A DNA stretch of 34,070 bases from contig JAFRJF010000210.1 in NCBI GenBank assembly GCA_017432405.1, positions 1 to 34,070 on the forward strand, in the 5' to 3' direction. The stretch comes from Clostridia bacterium. GTDB lineage: Bacteria; Bacillota_A; Clostridia; Christensenellales; Aristaeellaceae. Under the pieces are notes generated by a model, which was given only the letters and a program-made list of their open reading frames with translations, was not told where the DNA came from and did no database searches. Positions 1 through 7,198 of this stretch are shown in pieces. A program made the translations under genes and the position numbers. Every line of letters starts with the position of its first letter. Positions within the stretch are counted from its first letter, which is position 1.

Positions 1-55
1 GACTCCTCAAATCAGGATAATAGCAGTATATCATAGTACGCTCTAAAAAACAAGA
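1..55. other. Left flank of the IS element, nothing recognised
   Basis: AT-rich stretch before the left inverted repeat of the IS66-type element. No ORF, promoter or hairpin is convincing. The 8 bases next to the element (AAACAAGA, 48-55) do not match the 8 bases after its right end (CCGGACAG, 1679-1686), so no target-site duplication is visible. Confidence 0.4.
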
Positions 56-80
56 GTAACTGTTCAGTTCACCACCAAAT
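56..80 (+). repeat. Left terminal inverted repeat of the IS66 element
   Basis: Begins GTAAC, the usual style of IS66 ends, and matches the right end at 1655-1678 in inverted orientation. Confidence 0.8.
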
Positions 81-163
81 TAACATAAAATTCCAAAAGG
101 AGAAGTGGGCAGTCATGTCGAATCATAAACCATAGCAAGAAGAGCTATGAGGAGGTGTTCGGC

Positions 164-1670
164 ATGGAAAAGATGTTCAATCAGCTGCTACAGCAAATGA
201 AAGAACTGACTGCACAGCTCCAATATCAGAGTGTGCAACTCCAGCAACAGACCGAGCAACTCACAGAACTACAAGAGATCATCGCGGCGAAGGATGCGCA
301 GATTGCAGCACTAACGGCGCGAATCGAAGAACTGACCCACAAGAAGAACAGTGGGAACAGTTCAAAGCCACCGTCGAGCGAGCGTCTGAACAAGCCAGCA
401 CCCAAGAGCCTGAGAACCAAGAGCGGCAAGTCGGCAGGCGGTCAACCGGGGCACAAGGGGAGCGGCATGAAGATCGACCGGGAGCCGGACGAAGTCATAG
501 AGCATCGGCCACTCCAGTGCAAAGGCTGTCCCCATGCCGGAACCTGCAAGCTGCGGTGTTGCGAGACGCGGTATGAGTATGAAGCCGTCGTAGAGACCAA
601 GCTCATCGCGCACAAGGTGCTGGGCTGCAAGGCGTGTGCACTGACCGGAGAGGCAGCGCAGGGCACATTTCCCCGGCATATCACCGGGGCCAAGCAGTAC
701 GGTCCGGGAGTGGCCGGGCTGGCAGTGTCCCTGCTGACAATCGGATACATGAGCGTGGACCGCGTGCAGAAGCTGCTCAAGAGCCTGCGAATCCCCATCA
801 GCAGCGGCGCAATCCAGGACATGCTGGTCAAAGCCGCGAAGCTGGTAAAGGCACCTGTTGAACGCATCCGCCAGACGGTAACGCAACTGCCGGTCGCCCA
901 CTATGACGAGACCGGCTGGCGCGTCGCCGGGAAGCTGCATTGGCTGCACTGCGCTTGCAATGAGCAATGGCGCTATTACACCGTACAGGAGAAGCGCGGC
1001 CAGGAGGGCATCTCAGATATGGGCGTGCTGCCAAATGCCAGCGGCGTGGCAGTGCATGACTTCTGGAAACCCTACCAGAAGTACGACAATGTCGATCACG
1101 CCATGTGCTGCGCACATCTGGAGCGGGAATTGGTCTACGCCCATGAGACCGGCAACCAGGCCTGGGCCAAACTGCTGCAGGAGTTGCTGCAAACACTGTG
1201 CCATCGCCGCAAGGTGCTTCAATTCGAAGGGAAGGAAGCCTTCCCGGAGCAGGAATTGGCAGTATACCTCGAACGCTACGACAGACTGGTCGACGAGGGA
1301 TTTGCCGCCAATCCCATTCCGGAACGCGCTCCCGGAAAACGCGGCCCCAAGGCCAAGGGCAAATTCAGGTGTCTGCTGGAGCGCTTCCGCGACTTCAAGG
1401 ATGACATCTTGAGATTTGCGAGGGACTGGCGCGTTCCCTATACCAACAATACCGCTGTAACTGCAGCGAAGCCTCCAGCTACGGGCAATCCGCTGCGCAA
1501 GGGTCAAGGAGAAGGTTTCCGGATGCTTCCGCACCAAATCCGGCGCAGATGATTTCGCACGTGTTCTCAGCTTCACCTCCTCGGCGGCTCTTCAGGGCGT
1601 CTCTTCTTTTGATGCCATCGTTGCGGCCTTCCGGGGTGATGCTGTTGGAGTTTTATTTGGGGTGGACTGA
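164..1670 (+). pseudogene. IS66-family transposase (TnpC-like), frameshifted near the catalytic Glu
   Basis: Best start is ATG 164, eight bases after GGAGG (151-155); a GTG at 155 lies inside that site. Family order is visible: an N-terminal coiled coil rich in Gln/Leu, a basic linker with SGNSSKPPSS and GGQPGHKG, a cysteine zinc-finger region (CKGC, CKLRCC, CKAC), then the DDE core with HYDETGW (Asp248) and HDFWKPY (Asp299) and the C-H motif around CCAHLERE. The conserved tail NNxAE...KVSGCFRTKSGADDF is split. After NNTA the first frame runs into nonsense and ends at 1552, while frame +1 from about 1482 gives RAIRCARVKEKVSG and continues to TGA 1668-1670. The shift is explained by a 22-nt insert at about 1458-1479. 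The catalytic Glu codon is no longer present. Confidence 0.88.
1454..1479 (+). repeat. 26-nt repeat copy 1 (22-nt insert plus GCTG), inside the transposase
   Basis: It differs at only 2 of 26 positions from 3338-3363. Both copies start GCTGTAACTGCAGCG and end TCCAGC. Here it lies exactly where the transposase frame is lost. Removing 22 nt restores the downstream frame, although the junction codon would then read Val rather than the expected Glu. Confidence 0.7.
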
Positions 1671-1678
1671 ACAGTCAC
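1655..1678 (-). repeat. Right terminal inverted repeat of the IS66 element
   Basis: On the minus strand it begins GTGACTGTTCAGTCCACC. It contains the original TGA stop of the transposase (1668-1670). Confidence 0.8.
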
Positions 1679-1734
1679 CCGGACAGATATGATGGCCGTC
1701 TGGGGCAACATTCGATTCTATGAGGGTTGAGCAC

Positions 1735-3255
1735 ATGAAGAAAGTTGAAAAGTGGGGCATGTTTGAAGCCGCCGTCAACGGGAAATCAGATGGAAATCCT
1801 TTTTTGGATTATGGGATCACGGGCACGTTTACAGGTAAACACGAGACGGTGAAGGTCCGCGGCTTCTACGACGGCGACGGCATGTACCGCGTGCGTTTCA
1901 TGCCGTCCTTTGAGGGAAAGTATACTTATATCATAGAGGGAAGCGCCGTTGACATGCCGGCAACCGGGGCCTTTGAAGTCACAGCGCCCACAGGCAACAA
2001 CCATGGTCCGGTGCAGGTGCAGGACGAAACCCTGCTGGCCTATGCCGACGGCACGCCCCATTACTCGCTGGGCACGACCTGCTATGCCTGGGTGAACCAG
2101 AGCATGGAATTGCAGGCGCAGACGCTGGACACGCTGTCGAAGTCGCCCTTCAACAAGATCCGCTTCTGCATATTCCCCAAGTTCTATGAGTTCAACAGGA
2201 AGGAGCCCATCACGTATCCCTTCGAGCGGGGAAGCGGCGAAGGGCTGGATCCGGCACTTGTTGAGATTCAGGCCAATCGCACCTACTGGCCGCTGGAGCC
2301 GGTGCCGGAGATGGACTACGGCTTCGACTACACCCGGCCCAACGTCGAGCACTTCCGGCGCTTCGACCTGCGAATCCGGCAGCTGATGGACATGGGCATC
2401 GAGGCGGACATCATACTGATGCACCCCTACGACCGCTGGGGCATGAACGAGATGAGCGCCGCGACCTGCGACGCCTGCCTCAGATACATGGTCGCCCGCT
2501 ACAGCGCGTTCCGCAACGTGTGGTGGTCGCTGGCGAACGAATACGACATCATACCCACGAAGATGGCGGAGGACTGGGAGCGCTACGGCAAATTGATCGC
2601 TGAAAGCGATCCCTGTCATCACATGTGCTCCGTGCACAACTGCATCACCTATTACGATTTCTCAAAGCCCTGGTTGACCCACCAGTCCCTCCAGCGGACT
2701 GATTTCTACCGCACCACCGAGTACACCGACGAATTCATCGGGAAGTACCGCAAGCCCGCCGTGTGGGATGAGATCTGTTATGAAGGCGACATCAGCCTGG
2801 GCTGGGGCAACATCACGGCCCAGGAGCTGGTGCGCCGCTTCTGGGAGGCGTTCCTGCGGGGCGGCCACGCCGGGCACGGGGAGACGTATCTGGATGAGAA
2901 CGACATACTGTGGTGGTCCCACGGCGGTATCCTGAAGGGCGACAGCGCGCCGAGAATAGCGTTTCTGAAAGGGATACTGGAGGAAACGCCCGGACGCGGC
3001 CTGCGCAAAACCGAGGGCATCTTCGACGAGGTGGTGGGCTGCGCCGTGGACGCGCCGGAGGACTACCGGATCCACTACCTCGGCATCTGCCAGCCGAAGT
3101 ACCGCATGCTTGTGCTGCCCGAGGACGGCGACTTCGAGGTGGAGATCATCGACACCTGGAACATGGCGGTTACTTCCGCGGGCCTTCATCGCGGCGCGAC
3201 TCGGATCGAGCTGCCGGGCAATCAGTACATGGCGATTCGCGTGAGGAGGGTGTAA
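1735..3255 (+). CDS. DUF5060/DUF4038 glycoside-hydrolase-like protein
   Basis: A 506-residue protein without a signal peptide, so probably cytoplasmic and acting on imported oligosaccharides (inference). Residues about 1-80 form an Ig-like DUF5060 domain (FYDGDGMYRVRFMP, GKYTYII). Residues about 90-400 are a DUF4038-type TIM barrel related to apiosidase-like glycosidases. The C-terminal ~90 residues match the DUF5605-like beta domain. Candidate catalytic acids are Glu269 in WWSLANEYD and Glu346 in VWDEICYEGD. Start ATG 1735 is chosen because GAGGG lies 8 bases upstream; ATG 1720 has no ribosome binding site. The IS66 right end is only about 55 bp upstream and no promoter is visible between them, so the insertion may have cut the gene from its promoter. 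The substrate cannot be told from the sequence. Confidence 0.82.
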   Translation: MKKVEKWGMFEAAVNGKSDGNPFLDYGITGTFTGKHETVKVRGFYDGDGMYRVRFMPSFEGKYTYIIEGSAVDMPATGAFEVTAPTGNNHGPVQVQDETLLAYADGTPHYSLGTTCYAWVNQSMELQAQTLDTLSKSPFNKIRFCIFPKFYEFNRKEPITYPFERGSGEGLDPALVEIQANRTYWPLEPVPEMDYGFDYTRPNVEHFRRFDLRIRQLMDMGIEADIILMHPYDRWGMNEMSAATCDACLRYMVARYSAFRNVWWSLANEYDIIPTKMAEDWERYGKLIAESDPCHHMCSVHNCITYYDFSKPWLTHQSLQRTDFYRTTEYTDEFIGKYRKPAVWDEICYEGDISLGWGNITAQELVRRFWEAFLRGGHAGHGETYLDENDILWWSHGGILKGDSAPRIAFLKGILEETPGRGLRKTEGIFDEVVGCAVDAPEDYRIHYLGICQPKYRMLVLPEDGDFEVEIIDTWNMAVTSAGLHRGATRIELPGNQYMAIRVRRV

Positions 3256-3257
3256 GC

Positions 3258-3534
3258 ATAAACAGGGACCCCATATTGGATATCAAAATAGAGGCCAACG
3301 GCCCCGCAGTGCACATGACCGGCGAAAACGGCGAGGTGCTGTAACTGCAGCGCAGCTTCCAGCCTGATCCCCTTCAAGGGGAGTGTGGACAGCGAGATAT
3401 TCAGGGACATCGTGGAGCCCTGCGGCGTGGACACCCAGATGGTGAACGCGGCGCATGTGCGGCACATGTCCGCGAGGTACATGCTCACCGGCGCGATGGT
3501 CACCTCCTTCGCCCCGGCACTGCCCGAAATGTAA
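3258..3534 (+). pseudogene. Relic of a small DUF3237-like gene
   Basis: Frame 3 from 3258 reads NRDPILDIKIEANGPAVHMT and GENGEVL, then stops at TAA 3342-3344. Frame 1 resumes LIPFKGSVDSEIFRDIVEPC and continues ...NAAHVRHMSARYMLTG to TAA 3532-3534. The two parts join smoothly if the 22 nt 3342-3363 are removed. The style (short beta barrel, 'VEPCGVDTQ', 'ARYMLTG') resembles DUF3237-type proteins, but I am not certain of the family. A good ribosome binding site (GAGGAGGG, 3243-3250) precedes an ATA at 3258 where ATG is expected, so the start codon also appears lost. The last residues (AMVTSFAPALPEM) look unlike the family and may be a second junction. It would have been co-transcribed with the upstream hydrolase. 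Confidence 0.6.
3338..3363 (+). repeat. 26-nt repeat copy 2 (22-nt insert plus GCTG), inside the DUF3237-like relic
   Basis: Second copy of the 26-mer at 1454-1479. The inserted 22 nt (3342-3363) are flanked by CTG on both sides and begin with TAA, which stops the reading frame at once. Confidence 0.7.
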
Positions 3535-3549
3535 AGATTTATAGAGTAC

Positions 3550-3578
3550 TTGACAAGTGACCTTTCGTTCACTATAAT
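3550..3578 (+). promoter_or_regulatory. Strong sigma-A promoter of the TetR-MATE fusion gene
   Basis: TTGACA (3550-3555), a 17-bp spacer and TATAAT (3573-3578), a perfect consensus. The start codon at 3619 is about 40 bp downstream of the -10 box. Confidence 0.88.
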
Positions 3579-3597
3579 ATGCGAACGAAAGGTCACT
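3556..3597. promoter_or_regulatory. TetR-type operator overlapping the promoter
   Basis: Perfect inverted repeat: AGTGACCTTTCGTTC (3556-3570) and its exact complement GAACGAAAGGTCACT (3583-3597), separated by 12 bp. The left arm fills the -35/-10 spacer and the right arm starts just after the -10 box, so a bound dimer or dimer pair would block RNA polymerase. This is the usual geometry for an autoregulated TetR repressor. Confidence 0.82.
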
Positions 3598-3618
3598 GCT
3601 TTTGAGTGGAGGGTTATC

Positions 3619-5157
3619 ATGGCAAAGGATACAAGGGAGAGAATACTCGAATCGGCCCTTCAAGTGCCTTCACAGGACGACTATGGGGGCAGGAAGAGAT
3701 ACTATGGCAGCCTGTCCTTTTACAGGCAGGCGTTGATGATCGGCGTTCCCGTGATGCTGCAATCGCTGATCCAGTCCCTGGTCTCCCTGGTGGACAACTT
3801 CATGGTGGCGGGGCTGGGGGACGTGAAGATGTCCGGCGTGAGCGTGGCGGGCCAGATCCTGTTTGTGTTCATGGTGCTGTCCAACGCCATCTGCGCGGCG
3901 GGTGGCATCTACATGACCCAGTTTTCCGGGGCGAAGGACCGGGCGGGCATGCGCCAGGCGCTGCGGTTCAAGTTTTACCTGATCGGAGCCTTTATCGCTC
4001 TCTACCTGCTGGTGTGCTTTATGTTCCCAAGGCAGATCCTCAGCCTGATGGTGATCGGCAATGCCGAGGCGGAGGCGATACTGGACGCGGGCGAGGCCTA
4101 CATGCGGCTCATGGGCTTCATGGGCGTGCCCTTCTGCGTTTCCGTGGTGCTGGCCACCTCCATGCGGGAGATCGGTCAGGTGCGCGTGCCGCTGGTGATC
4201 TCCGTCATCGGCACGCTCATCAACACGGGCCTGAACTGGGTGCTGATCTACGGCAACCTGGGCGCGCCACGACTGGAGGTGCGCGGCGCGGCCTACGCGA
4301 CGCTGATTGCCCGTTTCATCGAAATGGCGCTTTACATTCTCTATGTCCTGCGCAATTCCCAGCCCTTCCTGGGCAGGCAAGGCAGCTTTGCCAAAGGCAA
4401 AGCTGGTCTGACAAAAAAGTCAGACTGCCACGCCTCAAATCAGGAATTTGAGGCGCGGCACCGAGGGGAGAAGCTGCGCACGGACTGGAGGCTGTTCGGC
4501 GACATCCTGCGGCGAGGGTGGTTGATGCTGTTCTCCGAGGTGCTGTGGGTCATCTCCGAAACCGTCACCACCGCCGTGTATAACGGGCGGGGCGGCGCGG
4601 ACGTGGTCTCGGGCATGTCGGCGGGCTGGGCCATCGTAAACCTGCTGTTCGTATCCTTCAGCGGCATCAACACGGCCACCTCCGTCATCATCGGCAAGAC
4701 GCTGGGAAAGGGGCAACTGGACGAGGCGCGGAGGCAGAGCCGGTGGATGCTGTCCGCCGCTGTGGTGTTCGGGCTGTTCATGACCCTGATGGGCGCGTTG
4801 GTGACGCTGCTGACGCCGCTGGTGTTCGGCCATCTTTCCCCGGTGGCCCAGGGCATCTGTCGGGATTTGGTGCTGCTGGTATCCTTGTATATGCCCCTGT
4901 GGGTCTACAGCAACGTGCAGTTTTCCATAGCCCGCGCGGGAGGCGACACGGCCATGGGCGCGGTGGTGGACGGCTGCGTGACGCTGGCCGTGGTCATTCC
5001 CGGCCTGCTGCTTCTGGCGCGGATGACCGACTGGGGGCCGGTTCTGATGTACGGTGTATTGAAGCTGACGGACATCGTCAAGATCACCGTCGCCCACCTG
5101 TGGCTGAAAAACGAGAAGTGGGTGAAGAACCTGACGGTGCAGGCGGCATCTATGTGA
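3619..5157 (+). CDS. MATE-family multidrug exporter with a TetR-derived N-terminus
   Basis: 512 residues. The body is a MATE (NorM/DinF-like) cation antiporter with two homologous six-helix halves. The first begins ALMIGVPVMLQSLIQSLVSL and the second ILRRGWLMLFSEVLWVISET. It would pump organic cations or drugs out across the cytoplasmic membrane. Start ATG 3619 has GGAGGG five bases upstream. Residues 1-15 (MAKDTRERILESALQ) are not MATE-like; they match the start of TetR regulators, which normally continue into a helix-turn-helix. Here the MATE sequence follows from about residue 23. A deletion joining the first codons of a tetR gene to a neighbouring MATE gene explains this best. A second oddity is residues about 255-281, coded by three perfect DNA hairpins in the linker between the halves. 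Regulation: the operator remains but the repressor is gone locally. Confidence 0.88.
   Translation: MAKDTRERILESALQVPSQDDYGGRKRYYGSLSFYRQALMIGVPVMLQSLIQSLVSLVDNFMVAGLGDVKMSGVSVAGQILFVFMVLSNAICAAGGIYMTQFSGAKDRAGMRQALRFKFYLIGAFIALYLLVCFMFPRQILSLMVIGNAEAEAILDAGEAYMRLMGFMGVPFCVSVVLATSMREIGQVRVPLVISVIGTLINTGLNWVLIYGNLGAPRLEVRGAAYATLIARFIEMALYILYVLRNSQPFLGRQGSFAKGKAGLTKKSDCHASNQEFEARHRGEKLRTDWRLFGDILRRGWLMLFSEVLWVISETVTTAVYNGRGGADVVSGMSAGWAIVNLLFVSFSGINTATSVIIGKTLGKGQLDEARRQSRWMLSAAVVFGLFMTLMGALVTLLTPLVFGHLSPVAQGICRDLVLLVSLYMPLWVYSNVQFSIARAGGDTAMGAVVDGCVTLAVVIPGLLLLARMTDWGPVLMYGVLKLTDIVKITVAHLWLKNEKWVKNLTVQAASM
4383..4460. repeat. Cluster of three adjacent hairpins inside the MATE gene
   Basis: Hairpin 1: CAGCTTTGCC (4383-4392), loop AAA, GGCAAAGCTG (4396-4405). 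Hairpin 2: GTCTGAC (4406-4412), loop A6, GTCAGAC (4419-4425). Hairpin 3: CGCCTCAAAT (4431-4440), loop CAGGA, ATTTGAGGCG (4446-4455), extended by TGCC/GGCA at 4426-4429 and 4457-4460. All stems are perfect apart from one mismatch in the extension. The 78 bp stay in frame and add 26 residues to the linker between the two MATE halves. It looks like an inserted palindromic repeat unit. Confidence 0.75.
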
Positions 5158-5198
5158 TTTCAGAACCGGACCAGCTTGACCTGTTGCCGAAGGGCGCG

Positions 5199-5384
5199 AT
5201 GCGAATCCTGGTCAGCGCGGATTTGGATGCGATCAAGGCCCGATTCAGGGCCAGAATGCACGGTGTTCTGCCCGTGCCGGTCGAATGGATGCTTGAAAGC
5301 AAACATGGCATGTTTGATCATTGCGCTTATGATAACGGTACGACGGCGTCAACGGCGATGCGGCTGCGCTGTGCGAGCAGCTGA
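5199..5384 (+). other. Small unrecognised ORF, possibly a gene fragment
   Basis: A 61-residue frame (MRILVSADLDAIKARFRARM...) lies between the MATE gene and the DUF3795-GNAT gene. There is no clear ribosome binding site, and the same frame is open upstream through VISEPDQLDLLPKG into the end of the MATE gene. Residues such as LPVPVEWMLESKHGMFDHCA look protein-like, but I do not recognise a family. It is more likely the remains of a larger gene than a functional protein. Confidence 0.3.
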
Positions 5385-5430
5385 GGAGAATTGGCAGCAA
5401 TACCGATGAGAAATAATGGGAGGAATACCT

Positions 5431-6204
5431 GTGAAAGCGTATATCGCATACTGTGGGCTGGACTGCGAGGTCTGCGAGGCCCGAATCGCGACGGCGAATC
5501 ACGACGACGTGTTGCGCCGCAAGGTTGCCAGGGAATGGTCTGAACTGAATGGCGTGGAGATCACCCCTGACATGATCCACTGCGCTGGCTGCCGGATCGA
5601 CGGAGTTAAGACGCCCTACTGTGATTCGCTCTGTCCGATCCGTCAATGCGCCCTCGCAAGAGGCGTCGAGACCTGCGGGAGCTGTGACGGGATGGAATCC
5701 TGTGAAAAGCTCGGTCCAATTCTTAAGAACAGTGCGGACGCCAACTGGAATTTGCGCGGATATGTCCTCGCCTCCCTGCGGGACCGGCCGGAACTGCTGG
5801 AACGGGCGGCGGCATGGTTCCACGCAAAGTGGGGCGTTCCAAAGCAGGCCTATCAGGAGCGCATGATGGAGTATATAAGCGGCTCGACGGAGTACGGCTG
5901 GTACCTGTGCCTGGACGGTGACTGCATCGTTGGCGGACTGGGGGTCATCGACAACGACTTTCACGACCGCCCTGACCTTGCGCCGAACGTATGCGCCGTC
6001 TACACGGAGGAAGCCTTTCGGGGACGAGGTATCGCGGGACGTCTGTTGAATACGGCGGTGGAAGACATGCGCACAAAGGGCATAACACCGCTGTACCTCG
6101 TCAGCGACCACGTTGGATTCTATGAGCGCTATGGCTGGGAATACCTGTGCATGGTCCATGAGGACGGCACGCAAAGGCAGACTCGGATGTATGTACACCG
6201 TTGA
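5431..6204 (+). CDS. DUF3795-GNAT acetyltransferase fusion
   Basis: 257 residues. GTG 5431 is the likely start: GGGAGG (5418-5423) sits seven bases upstream, while ATG 5416 overlaps that site. Residues about 1-110 are a DUF3795 cysteine-rich domain with repeated pairs (CGLDCEVC, CAGC, CDSLCP, CGSCDGMESC), suited to binding metal. Residues about 130-257 are a GNAT acyl-CoA acetyltransferase fold: a beta strand IVGGLGVIDN, the acetyl-CoA loop in EEAFRGRGIAGRLL, and the typical end FYERYGWEYL. The substrate is unknown; fusion to a Cys-rich domain suggests a protein or metal-linked role (inference). It is followed at short spacing by a small ORF and another DUF3795 gene, probably one operon. Confidence 0.85.
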   Translation: MKAYIAYCGLDCEVCEARIATANHDDVLRRKVAREWSELNGVEITPDMIHCAGCRIDGVKTPYCDSLCPIRQCALARGVETCGSCDGMESCEKLGPILKNSADANWNLRGYVLASLRDRPELLERAAAWFHAKWGVPKQAYQERMMEYISGSTEYGWYLCLDGDCIVGGLGVIDNDFHDRPDLAPNVCAVYTEEAFRGRGIAGRLLNTAVEDMRTKGITPLYLVSDHVGFYERYGWEYLCMVHEDGTQRQTRMYVHR

Positions 6205-6226
6205 TCGAATGAAAGGAGAAGACCAG

Positions 6227-6463
6227 ATGGGTAGTATGACCGCGCTGGAGATGATCGTGGATCGCCGGATGCGCATGACCCGCGCGGGTCTTGTAACTGC
6301 CTGCCGTGTGAAATCCATAGGCTGCGATTTGTCAAAGCCCACTTGGAAAGAGAGCCTTATCTACGAGCACATAGACACGGGCGAGGCGACCGAGGCGTTT
6401 TTCAAGGACAGCGACATGACCGCCCCGGCGGGGATGGGCTACTGCCTGGCGGTGAGAGAGTGA
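6227..6463 (+). CDS. Small protein of unknown function
   Basis: 78 residues. AAGGAG lies eight bases before ATG 6227, so translation is likely. No signal peptide, membrane segment or Cys cluster. The C-terminal part (YEHIDTGEATEAFFKDSDMT, then APAGMGYCLAVRE) looks ordered, but I do not recognise the family. It may be the remnant of a longer protein. It lies 22 bp after the DUF3795-GNAT gene and 12 bp before the second DUF3795 gene, so all three are probably co-transcribed. Confidence 0.55.
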   Translation: MGSMTALEMIVDRRMRMTRAGLVTACRVKSIGCDLSKPTWKESLIYEHIDTGEATEAFFKDSDMTAPAGMGYCLAVRE

Positions 6464-6475
6464 GAGGATAGAACG

Positions 6476-6916
6476 ATGAAGTGGTACGCTGACAGGCTCA
6501 GAATACTGGATGACATTGAGCCGGTCATCTCCGTATGTGGGGATGACTGCGCGGTATGCCCGCGCTTCCTTGCGCGAACCGAGGAAGAATTGCACGAGAC
6601 CGCCCTGTTCTGGTATCGCGCTGGTTGGCGGGACCGGGTGGTCGACAACGATGAAATCCGTTGCACCGGCTGCGGTTGCCGACCGACCTGCAGCTTCATG
6701 CTGCGGCCCTGCTCCCGGGAGCACGACGTCAGCGCCTGCCGGGACTGCCCGGATTTCGAGTGCGACAAAGTCCGGGACACCTATGAACGCTCCGAGGCAA
6801 AGAAGCGTCAGTGCGAAAGCGCCTGCGACAGCCCGGAGGAATTCAGGATGCTGTGCAGGGCCTTCTACCAGAAGGAGAAGAACATGCGGGGAGATCCCGC
6901 ACAGCGGGATAGATGA
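6476..6916 (+). CDS. DUF3795 cysteine-rich protein
   Basis: 146 residues. The Cys pattern CGDDCAVCPRF, CTGCGCRPTCSFMLRPC, CRDCPDFECDK is the DUF3795 signature and looks like a metal- or zinc-binding domain; the biochemical role of the family is not established. The C-terminal ~40 residues are charged and probably helical. Start ATG 6476 follows GAGAGG. Same operon as the DUF3795-GNAT fusion and clearly related to its N-terminal domain, but without the acetyltransferase part. Confidence 0.8.
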   Translation: MKWYADRLRILDDIEPVISVCGDDCAVCPRFLARTEEELHETALFWYRAGWRDRVVDNDEIRCTGCGCRPTCSFMLRPCSREHDVSACRDCPDFECDKVRDTYERSEAKKRQCESACDSPEEFRMLCRAFYQKEKNMRGDPAQRDR

Positions 6917-7198
6917 CCGCATGTCATCCTGAAATCGGAGCGCTGAAAAAGCCCTTGACGCTCACACTGTGGCAGGCATTACAAGCGGTTTAAAGGCCCC
7001 GGTCCATTATGGGCCGGGGCGGTAAGGAAGAGGATCGTCGGCATGTGAGTCGGGTCATGATGGAGTACAATGGCGAAGCGTTCATCAACACCCGGGGACG
7101 GTTCTCTGTGCTGACGGGACAAAGAAATAGTGATGATTTGTCCTACGCCCCACCGGCGGCAGGGGCGCCACCATCCGAGTCGCTCCCAGCGGCTGGTA
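6917..7198. other. Intergenic, carrying a degenerate REP-like repeat
   Basis: No gene seen. It contains a GC hairpin GCCCCGG...CCGGGGC around 6996-7020 without a T-tract, and a REP-like remnant at 7094-7130. Confidence 0.5.
7094..7130. repeat. REP-like remnant (GGGGACGGTTCTCT)
   Basis: GGGGACGGTTCTCT (7094-7107) is identical to 14049-14062. It is followed by GTGCTGACGGGACAAA, the usual kind of flank of AACCGTCCCC-type palindromes that in Firmicutes accompany REP-associated transposases. The other arm of the hairpin is decayed. Confidence 0.55.

Larger units (their letters stand above)
56..1678 (+). mobile_element. IS66-family insertion sequence, single-ORF type, inactive
   Basis: The element is bounded by imperfect terminal inverted repeats. 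The left end reads GTAACTGTTCAGTTCACC (56-73); the right end read inwards on the minus strand from 1678 is GTGACTGTTCAGTCCACC, with 16 of 18 identical, and the similarity continues into CCAAAT with a one-base offset. The only gene is a TnpC-like transposase; the small tnpA and tnpB genes of classic IS66 elements are absent, so this is the compact one-gene form. The transposase stop codon lies inside the right inverted repeat. The 8-bp duplication usual for IS66 elements is absent, which points to loss of a flank or a later rearrangement. The transposase is frameshifted, so the copy is presumably immobile unless helped in trans. Confidence 0.85.

Noticed and set aside
5..17. 13-mer CCTCAAATCAGGA shared with the third MATE hairpin (4433-4445)
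   Set aside because: With this window length several chance 13-mer pairs are expected, and no hairpin accompanies the copy at 5-17.
6995..7022. Terminator after the DUF3795 operon
   Set aside because: GCCCCGG/CCGGGGC pairs but no T-tract follows on either side.
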